Source: JALOAR01 sp041649615
Lineage (GTDB): Bacteria > Patescibacteriota > Minisyncoccia > UBA6257 > Colwellbacteraceae
NCBI GenBank assembly: GCA_041649615.1
Contig: JBAZMT010000042.1
Coordinates: 1 to 6,378, forward strand
Length of the DNA: 6,378 nt
Reading direction: 5' to 3'
A program made the translations under genes and the position numbers. Of this stretch, positions 1 to 3,889 are shown piece by piece (the stretch's first letter is position 1; every line of letters begins with the position of its first letter). A model generated the notes under the pieces. The model worked only from the letters and a program-made list of their open reading frames with translations. It did not search any database and had not been told where the DNA came from.

Positions 1-39
1 GATGAAGCGATGAATTCAGAGAGGAGAGCAATAGGATGA
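1..39 (+). CDS. Possible 3' end of an upstream gene (partial)
   Basis: The frame starting at base 1 is open until a TGA at 37-39 and would encode the tail DEAMNSERRAIG. That stop overlaps the ATG of the next gene in an ATGA arrangement, which is the joining pattern used repeatedly further down this run, so a gene ending here is plausible. Only 12 codons are visible, so product and reality are uncertain. Another frame is closed by a TGA at 11-13. Confidence 0.35.
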   Translation, partial: DEAMNSERRAIG

Positions 40-305
40 AACGCGACAACCTTATCCGCGATCTACTAGCCGCTATCGAGGACTTTGACCGTGAAGCCTC
101 AAGGTCCATCATGGTCATGCACCGTGGCAAGTACAACTTTATCCTTGACGCGGCCAAGGAGCTGCGGGCGACCATGAAGGACGACGCGGCGCCGCAGTAC
201 GTGGTGGTGCCCGATAAGGGCGTAACTGGTGGATACCAGAGCGTGGCGATTGTGCCCGGCTGGTGCAGCACCTTGGCGTTCATGCCAGCGGATATGGCAT
301 CGTAG
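36..305 (+). CDS. Hypothetical phage protein, 89 aa
   Basis: I do not recognise this protein. The ATG at 36 has a clear ribosome binding site, GAGGAG at 21-26, nine bases upstream. The first half is charged and probably helical (residues 1-50, with runs such as LLAAIEDFDRE and DAAKELRATMKDD). The second half (about 54-82) is richer in valine, glycine and aromatic residues and looks like short beta strands (QYVVVPD, YQSVAIVPG). There is no signal peptide, membrane segment or metal-binding cluster. It probably acts in the cytoplasm as a small early or accessory phage protein. It is the only gene of the run followed by a real gap (129 bases), and that gap is unusually structured. The call as coding rests on the ribosome binding site, the frame length and the collinear neighbours. 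Confidence 0.7.
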   Translation: MKRDNLIRDLLAAIEDFDREASRSIMVMHRGKYNFILDAAKELRATMKDDAAPQYVVVPDKGVTGGYQSVAIVPGWCSTLAFMPADMAS

Positions 306-310
306 CCCAT

Positions 311-417
311 CGCCCAGGAGGGCGCAAGCGGGCCACAACCCGCGCCCGGCGGCGGTGAAGCGTAGGGGGCCGCGTCTGTGGAGTACTCGGCCAGAGCAAC
401 GCACAGCGCCGCCGGGC
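311..417 (+). other. Non-coding gap that can fold into a multi-helix RNA or DNA structure
   Basis: The gap between the stop at 305 and the start at 435 holds five mutually compatible helices. They are: CGCCC 311-315 with GGGCG 320-324 (loop AGGA); GCGGG 328-332 with CCCGC 339-343 (six-base loop); an 11-bp perfect pairing of 344-354 (GCCCGGCGGCG) with 407-417; and, nested inside that, GCGT 360-363 with ACGC 399-402 and GGCCG 368-372 with CGGCC 388-392. The innermost loop contains the palindrome GAGTACTC at 381-388. The fold ends seven bases before the ribosome binding site of the next gene (424-430). No uridine tract follows, so it is not an ordinary terminator. It could be a cis-acting leader that controls the gene at 435, a processing site, a small RNA, or a protein-binding site. 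I match it to no named RNA class. Confidence 0.5.
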
Positions 418-434
418 AAAATGAGAGGAGACGT

Positions 435-644
435 ATGGAGCAACTCACAGACACCAAGCGAACGCTAGAGGGCAAGTGGCAGGGCTATCAGCGCATGGAC
501 CTAGCCGCGGCGCTCGTGGCCTACATGGCAAAGCACCACAAGGCGCCGCGTTACTGGGCCACGGTGCCGAACTTGCTGCTACTGGGGCCGATAGAGGAGC
601 AAGAGGAGGTGACGCTATGGCGGAAGGCGATAGTCCGCAGCTAG
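435..644 (+). CDS. Hypothetical phage protein, 69 aa
   Basis: I do not recognise this protein. I chose the ATG at 435 over the upstream in-frame ATG at 378 because AGAGGAG at 424-430 sits four bases ahead of it, and because the extra upstream codons fall in the structured gap. The protein is mostly helical: a charged start (residues 1-20), an alanine-rich stretch MDLAAALVAYMAKHH (21-35), then an aromatic and leucine-rich part (RYWATVPNLLLLGPI, 39-53) and an acidic-to-basic tail. The leucine run is too short and broken to be a convincing membrane segment. Its last 28 bases overlap the start of the next gene in another frame, and they also contain that gene's start codon and lie just after its ribosome binding site, so the two are probably co-translated. 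Confidence 0.65.
   Translation: MEQLTDTKRTLEGKWQGYQRMDLAAALVAYMAKHHKAPRYWATVPNLLLLGPIEEQEEVTLWRKAIVRS
601..610 (+). promoter_or_regulatory. Strong ribosome binding site inside the preceding gene
   Basis: AAGAGGAGGT is a near-perfect anti-Shine-Dalgarno match lying inside the coding frame of the 69-aa gene, with AGGAGGT ending six bases before the ATG at 617. It decides the start of the 277-aa gene and argues against the long N-terminal extension that the open frame would otherwise permit from 476. Being translated through by the upstream gene, it suggests coupled expression of the two. Confidence 0.8.
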
Positions 645-1450
645 TCCAGGCCAAGGCCGGGACGAGGCTTTCTAAGCTATACACCGCGATCTGGAAGTGG
701 CTTGGCAAACACGCCGATTATGTCATGCCGCTTGAGGGAGATTACCCAGCGATGCACCTACGCCACGGGACATATGATAAGGGCAAGCCGTTCTATGATC
801 CCGCGCTAAGTGAGAATTTCCTACGGTATCTCGACATGCCAGAATCCTTATACCAGGCAAGGGCTGCGATGGACGCCATAAGGAAGACCGACAAGTCTGC
901 TTATGCGTTTGCCGCGCTCAAAATACGGGGCTGGGCCAATGAACGCATTGCGGAGGTGCTTGGCCAAAAGGCGTGGGGAAGGGACAGCTCCCTTCGTCTT
1001 ATTAACACAAGGCTGAGAATTATGTCCGCTGTGATTGACCTTGTTCCCGAATCAAAGATCCGAGGGTGGGGGCTGCTTGCTGCTAGGGCCGACCTCGCAG
1101 CAACAACCCTAAAATATGGCTCGCGTTTTCGCGGGCAGGTAGAGGACGATGGTAGGGACTGCCTCCTTATTCGGGACGGCTGGTATCGCGTGATAGGCGG
1201 CGAACCGTGCGATGTTATATTCCCTCACCCAACCCGCCCGAAAAGCGCCGCTGGGGATATGGTATGGATCAAGAGATCCAAGGTGGCCATTGCGGGGGAG
1301 GCAAGAATCGTGGGCATGGGATCGGCAATATTTAACGGGCAGGACTTGCCGGTTATTGGGAGGGGGAAACAACTTATACTGTCGCCGGGGGATATTGTAT
1401 GGATTGTCTCACTGGCAGAAGGCAAGCCCCTACAGGAGGCAACACCATGA
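617..1450 (+). CDS. Hypothetical protein, 277 aa, possible helix-turn-helix with a beta-rich C-terminal part; atypical base composition
   Basis: I do not recognise the family. The frame is open from 476, but the ATG at 617 has the best ribosome binding site of the window (601-610). Residues 94-140 look like a helix-turn-helix of the sigma-region-4 or phage activator kind: helices around SAYAFAALKIRG, then NERIAEVLGQ, then a helix with SLRLINTRLRIM. This is a pattern-based inference, not a family match. Residues 165-270 are rich in short hydrophobic strands and carry two similar pieces, GDMVWIKR (213-220) and GDIVWIVS (258-265), suggesting a repeated beta unit. There is no signal peptide or membrane segment. 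Base use is unlike the neighbours: sample lines inside it count 47-53% GC, against 62% in a line of the 241-aa gene, with more AAT, ATA and AGG codons. That suggests later acquisition. A transcription regulator is possible. Confidence 0.75.
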   Translation: MAEGDSPQLVQAKAGTRLSKLYTAIWKWLGKHADYVMPLEGDYPAMHLRHGTYDKGKPFYDPALSENFLRYLDMPESLYQARAAMDAIRKTDKSAYAFAALKIRGWANERIAEVLGQKAWGRDSSLRLINTRLRIMSAVIDLVPESKIRGWGLLAARADLAATTLKYGSRFRGQVEDDGRDCLLIRDGWYRVIGGEPCDVIFPHPTRPKSAAGDMVWIKRSKVAIAGEARIVGMGSAIFNGQDLPVIGRGKQLILSPGDIVWIVSLAEGKPLQEATP

Positions 1451-1584
1451 CATGGCTTTGGCTGCTAGGCGGCGCAATCGCGGCGGCGATCCTGTTGCTC
1501 GTTTACGCGCTCTGCAACATCGCGGGCATACTGGACGAGGCCGAGCGGCGGCGCATGACGGTGCCGCCGAAGGAGGAGCGATGA
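1447..1584 (+). CDS. Small single-pass membrane protein, 45 aa
   Basis: The ATG at 1447 overlaps the TGA of the previous gene (ATGA) and has AGGAGG at 1434-1439, seven bases upstream. Residues 2-28 form one strongly hydrophobic segment (TWLWLLGG, AIAAAILLLVYAL). It is followed by a charged tail, with LDEAERRR at 30-37 and KEER at the C-terminus, which by the positive-inside rule should face the cytoplasm. No family is recognisable at this length. In phages such peptides include holin-like proteins, lysis accessory peptides and superinfection-exclusion factors, and the sequence does not choose between them. It forms a pair with the next mini-gene, which also has one membrane segment, and both precede an exported protein. 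Confidence 0.72.
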   Translation: MTWLWLLGGAIAAAILLLVYALCNIAGILDEAERRRMTVPPKEER

Positions 1585-1709
1585 AAGCTGCGCTGTCCGC
1601 GCTCAAAGCGTGCGCTGGCTGCGCCACGGCGCTGGCCCTGTTGGTTGTGTTCATCGTGTTGGATAGGCTATTCGATCTACATACGGAAGGAGATCCATGG
1701 TACGAATGA
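1581..1709 (+). CDS. Small single-pass membrane protein, 42 aa, with a CxxC motif
   Basis: The ATG at 1581 overlaps the preceding TGA (ATGA) and follows AAGGAGG at 1570-1576 by four bases. After a short basic start (MKAALSALK), a cysteine pair C11-x-x-C14 leads into one hydrophobic segment at about residues 15-29 (ATALALLVVFIVLD), and the tail is acidic and aromatic (HTEGDPWYE). It could be a membrane anchor or an uncleaved signal-like peptide; no cleavage site is evident. The cysteines lie at the edge of the membrane segment and could form disulphides, bind a metal, or carry a lipid; no lipobox consensus is present. Its last 13 bases overlap the next gene in another frame. Function is unknown; holin-like or lysis-related roles are possible but not shown. 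Confidence 0.68.
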   Translation: MKAALSALKACAGCATALALLVVFIVLDRLFDLHTEGDPWYE

Positions 1710-2422
1710 GGCTTGTCTTGGTTGCGTTGGCCCTGGCGTTGGTTCTCACTGGCGCGGCAAGCGCCGACACGTCGTTTATGCCCGTGGCCCAGGAGACGGG
1801 CGGCATGGTGATCCGCGCCCATGTGCTGTGGCAAGACTGGCGCCCGTTCGACGCCACGCTATCCGGCTACTGCGTGGCCGCCTATGATGAGGACGGCAAC
1901 GAGCTGGGCCACGCGCTTACCGACACGGAGGGCGATGTGATCTTTGACGTGGATCCGCACAGCGTCATCACCCTGCGCCTGTCCGGCGATGGCATCGAGC
2001 CCATGAGCGCGACGGTGCTCCAAGGCGCCGGGCCGTTAGCCGTGTCATTTTGGATGCGCACCCAGTACAGCCCTGGCGGGCCGCTGATAGCCTCGTCATG
2101 GCCTATCCTTGGCGCGTCGCTAGCGGAGCGCACGGCGGAGCAGGTATACGTGCAACAGTCGTTGCGTGCTATGCGGCTGCTAGGCTGGAATCGCGGCCCG
2201 GAGTGGGACAGTCACATCGACTGGATGGTGGGCATGTCTTATGTGTTCGCGCCTATGACCGTGGGCCGCGGTGACTTGGACCTCACCCAGGGCCAGCGCT
2301 TCGCCAAGCACTGGGCCGACTACTGCCCCGTCAACTGTGACAACCCCGTGACGGATGAGCTACGCGAGCAACTGGCCGCGGACTTTGACGTGGCGATGGC
2401 TAGCCTGGGGCAGGCACGATGA
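1697..2422 (+). CDS. Exported protein, 241 aa, with signal peptide and a Cna-B/SpaA-like beta domain
   Basis: The start at 1697 is supported by AAGGAG at 1687-1692, four bases upstream; the ATG at 1706 is a less well-spaced alternative. The N-terminus is a clear Sec signal peptide: two arginines (R3, R5), a leucine/alanine core at 6-18 and an A-S-A cleavage site at 21-23, giving a mature protein from D24. There is no lipobox cysteine. Residues about 57-108 follow the pattern of Cna-B, SpaA or carboxypeptidase-regulatory beta sandwiches (VAAYDEDGNELGHALTDTEG, then DVIFDV and ITLRLSGDG). The remainder is rich in tryptophan and aromatic residues and has a cysteine pair in YCPVNCDNP (209-217). 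The likely place of action is the periplasm or cell surface. Candidate roles are changing the host envelope, superinfection exclusion or lysis support, all inferred from position and export only. Confidence 0.8.
   Translation: MVRMRLVLVALALALVLTGAASADTSFMPVAQETGGMVIRAHVLWQDWRPFDATLSGYCVAAYDEDGNELGHALTDTEGDVIFDVDPHSVITLRLSGDGIEPMSATVLQGAGPLAVSFWMRTQYSPGGPLIASSWPILGASLAERTAEQVYVQQSLRAMRLLGWNRGPEWDSHIDWMVGMSYVFAPMTVGRGDLDLTQGQRFAKHWADYCPVNCDNPVTDELREQLAADFDVAMASLGQAR
2410..2422 (+). repeat. 13-base direct repeat, copy 1 (gene junction)
   Basis: GCAGGCACGATGA spans the end of the exported-protein gene and the start of the 112-aa gene. The identical 13 bases occur at 2745-2757 at the other end of that gene. 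Each copy encodes the last codons (Q-A-R-stop) of the upstream gene and the ATGA start of the downstream one, and its GCAGG may act as a weak ribosome binding site. Confidence 0.75.
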
Positions 2423-2757
2423 TAGGCGCACCGCAAATCATCGACGTGACCAGCGAGTCTTGGGTGAAGCTGGACGAGTTTGGCGGAGGGATGCTGCTGG
2501 GGAATGGGATAGGCCAGTTGTTGTTTATCCGGCTAAATGGCGACCCGGCCACCATCATGCGCATAGCGCCAGGGATGATGTCTAGTATCGAGCTGTGGGA
2601 TATGTCGAAAGACCCGCCGCAACGGGTAATTACTGAATTGCGCCGCTTTGCGTTCAAGGACCCAAAGACTCACGAGGTTGTTGGTAGGCGCATCGGCTGG
2701 AATGGGGTTACGGGCAAGTGGCTCATTCAGGACTTGCCGAAAGAGCAGGCACGATGA
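2419..2757 (+). CDS. Hypothetical phage protein, 112 aa
   Basis: I do not recognise this protein. The ATG at 2419 overlaps the preceding TGA; the ribosome binding site is only moderate (GGGGCAGG, 2407-2414), so translation probably depends on coupling. The sequence looks alpha/beta with many short strands. It has a glycine-rich turn FGGGMLLGNGIG (21-32), then QLLFIRLNGDPATIMRIAPG (33-52), an acidic-aromatic stretch IELWDMSKDPP (57-67), and a basic part FAFKDPKTHEVVGRRIGW (78-94). It has no cysteine, signal peptide or membrane segment. Each end lies on a 13-base direct repeat, so this gene is a neatly bounded unit that could be lost or duplicated by recombination between the copies. Confidence 0.7.
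   Translation: MIGAPQIIDVTSESWVKLDEFGGGMLLGNGIGQLLFIRLNGDPATIMRIAPGMMSSIELWDMSKDPPQRVITELRRFAFKDPKTHEVVGRRIGWNGVTGKWLIQDLPKEQAR
2745..2757 (+). repeat. 13-base direct repeat, copy 2 (gene junction)
   Basis: This is identical to 2410-2422 (GCAGGCACGATGA). It again forms the Q-A-R-stop end of one gene and the ATGA start of the next. The copies are 335 bases apart, start to start, and enclose almost exactly one gene. Confidence 0.75.
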
Positions 2758-2981
2758 AAGACCGACTCCGCAAGCGGCGCCGCTCATTGGTCATGCCCGC
2801 CAAGTACAGGCGCAAGCCAAAGCCACTGCCACTGGAGTTGTGCATCACGGCTACAGACAACGCATCGGATGCGCTATGGCTGCTGGCGGGCGCGATTGGC
2901 AGGCTTTGCGGTGTACCGGTGGACTACTGGAAAGCACGCGACGAGGTTCTATACGTAGCCCGGCAAGTCTTGGGTGAATAG
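2754..2981 (+). CDS. Hypothetical basic protein, 75 aa
   Basis: I do not recognise this protein. The ATG at 2754 overlaps the preceding TGA (ATGA), and GAGCAGG just upstream is a weak ribosome binding site. Residues 1-24 are very basic (MKDRLRKRRR, then KYRRKPKP), as in proteins that bind nucleic acid or the acidic surface of partners. Residues about 26-72 are likely two helices: ASDALWLLAGAIGRLCGVP (37-55) and VDYWKARDEVLYVARQVLG (56-74). A nucleic-acid-associated accessory protein is possible, but no known domain is seen. An in-frame ATG at 2718 lies inside the previous gene and is less likely. It stops right at the ribosome binding site of the next gene. Confidence 0.65.
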   Translation: MKDRLRKRRRSLVMPAKYRRKPKPLPLELCITATDNASDALWLLAGAIGRLCGVPVDYWKARDEVLYVARQVLGE

Positions 2982-2993
2982 GAGCATACACGC

Positions 2994-3272
2994 ATGGCAG
3001 CAACATCGCAGACCTACATAGCGGCAGGGGGCCACGGTTGCGGCGCGGCGGATGGCACGCACAAGCGCGCGGTGCGCTTGGCTCGCATGTGGCTCAATCT
3101 CAAGACCAAGCCCGCGCGCGTCAAGGAGTTGGCTGCGCTCATGGACTGCCACTGGCGCACCGTGTATGTGGACATCATGGACATGACCATCGAGCCGCTA
3201 GAGGAGGGCTACGTGCTGGACATGATAGGCTCGGGCCTGTTCGCTGTGCGGGACTTGCGACAAAAAACGTAA
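2994..3272 (+). CDS. Winged helix-turn-helix-like DNA-binding protein, 92 aa
   Basis: The ATG at 2994 follows AGGAG at 2980-2984 by nine bases. Residues 25-64 fit a DeoR/HTH_11-type helix-turn-helix: a first helix RAVRLARMWLNLKT, then ARVKELAALMDC as helix two, and HWRTVYVDIMDM as the recognition helix. A following part, PLEEGYVLDMIGSGLFAV (68-85), fits the beta wing. This is a pattern reading and I have no database match. The first 24 residues are glycine- and alanine-rich and probably flexible. The protein is about the size of one DNA-binding domain without a sensor domain. It is the last gene before the terminator and lies directly ahead of the packaging genes, so it may control that switch, act on a repeat such as that at 3407-3432, or take part in DNA recognition during packaging. 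Confidence 0.7.
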   Translation: MAATSQTYIAAGGHGCGAADGTHKRAVRLARMWLNLKTKPARVKELAALMDCHWRTVYVDIMDMTIEPLEEGYVLDMIGSGLFAVRDLRQKT

Positions 3273-3302
3273 GATTGCATGGATTGACCAACTCTCGGTG
3301 AT

Positions 3303-3332
3303 AAGCTGTGCTCTGAAGGGCACAGCTTTTTT
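3303..3332 (+). terminator. Intrinsic (Rho-independent) terminator
   Basis: AAGCTGTGC at 3303-3311 pairs perfectly with GCACAGCTT at 3320-3328. A further G-T pair and C-G pair inside leave a TGAA tetraloop (3314-3317), making an 11-bp stem. A run of six T (3327-3332) follows. It lies 30 bases after the stop of the 92-aa gene and ends the upstream run, separating it from terS-terL-portal. Confidence 0.9.
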
Positions 3333-3406
3333 GTGTCCAATGTCCGGCATGTGGGCATTGCTCACACCGGGGGATGCGCATTAAGGGACAGGGGCGCGCA
3401 AAGAGT

Positions 3407-3432
3407 ACCTGTATTACAGGTTGGGAACAGGT
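3407..3432 (+). promoter_or_regulatory. Inverted repeat plus extra half-site before terS, candidate protein-binding site
   Basis: ACCTGTA at 3407-3413, a central T, and TACAGGT at 3415-3421 form a perfect 15-base inverted repeat. The half-site ACAGGT (3416-3421) recurs at 3427-3432, 11 bases away or about one helical turn, where it overlaps the likely GTG start of terS at 3431. Symmetry and helical phasing suggest a dimeric DNA-binding protein, for example an operator or a terminase recognition site. A weak -10-like TATTAC lies within the palindrome, but I see no matching -35, so no promoter is called. Confidence 0.45.
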
Positions 3433-3889
3433 GAGTAGGCCAGGAGCATGGGACAAAGGACAATCGGGCAATCCGAAGGGGCGGCCTAAAAAAGAGCGTG
3501 CTCTAACTGCGATTCTAGAGCGCGCTGGTTCGGCGTCTCTGGAAATCGACGGCAAGCGCATTGCGGGCAAGCGCTGGGTCGCTGAAAAAGCCTGGGAAGT
3601 CATGAAGTTTGGGCGCGTGACTCTCCCCGATGGGCGCGTGTTGCAGGTTGGTTCTGTGGGCGAATGGCTGGACGTGGTCAAGTGGGCCTATGCCCAGATC
3701 GACGGCCCAGTCCAGCCAGAGATACCCGTCAAGTTTTCGGGCAATGTCAACACCACGACACAGGCGGATGTGAACATTGACGCTGGCAGCGAGTTGGCAG
3801 AGTTCATCCGGGCTATGGCCGACGCGGGGTATATCCCCGCTCCCAAGCCCGAAGATGACCAAGTACATACCGCATCGACCGACGCCTAG
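3431..3889 (+). CDS. terS: DUF5681-type protein, probable terminase small subunit
   Basis: Near the N-terminus, residues 7-21 read WDKGQSGNPKGRPKK, the hallmark of the DUF5681 domain, often found directly upstream of phage large terminases. A helical part (KERALTAILERA) follows, then WVAEKAWEVMKFGRV and a long helix-like stretch VGEWLDVVKWAYAQIDGP. The C-terminal 50 residues are polar and probably flexible. The expected role is to recognise phage DNA and hand it to TerL. I chose GTG at 3431 (152 aa) because it puts the motif close to the N-terminus as in relatives and leaves about 98 bases after the terminator for a promoter. ATG at 3374 would give 171 aa with an added basic leader, but has only a G-run directly against the start codon. 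Neither start has a good ribosome binding site. The 3' end overlaps terL by 35 bases. Confidence 0.78.
   Translation: MSRPGAWDKGQSGNPKGRPKKERALTAILERAGSASLEIDGKRIAGKRWVAEKAWEVMKFGRVTLPDGRVLQVGSVGEWLDVVKWAYAQIDGPVQPEIPVKFSGNVNTTTQADVNIDAGSELAEFIRAMADAGYIPAPKPEDDQVHTASTDA

Noticed and set aside
311..343. The twin hairpins after the first gene as a terminator
   Set aside because: Both are only 5 bp and neither is followed by a T-run. They are better treated as part of the folded gap.
229..468. Plus-strand open frame of 79 codons covering the 306-434 gap
   Set aside because: It overlaps genes on both sides, has no ribosome binding site at its start, and has shadow-like composition (many R, P, W). 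The gap is better explained as non-coding.
1430..1834. Minus-strand open frame of 134 codons opposite the mini membrane genes
   Set aside because: The plus-strand genes here each have strong ribosome binding sites and overlapping starts. The minus frame has cysteine/arginine-rich shadow composition.
3356..3386. Possible promoter with TTGCTC at 3358-3363 as a -35
   Set aside because: At 16-18 bases spacing there is no acceptable -10 (TTAAGG or ATTAAG only). A promoter between 3333 and 3430 is expected but I cannot place it.
3175..3681. Long open frame on the minus strand, 168 codons
   Set aside because: It runs across the strong terminator and lies opposite the winged-helix gene and terS. 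Its translation is a serine/proline/arginine-rich shadow with no recognisable motif.
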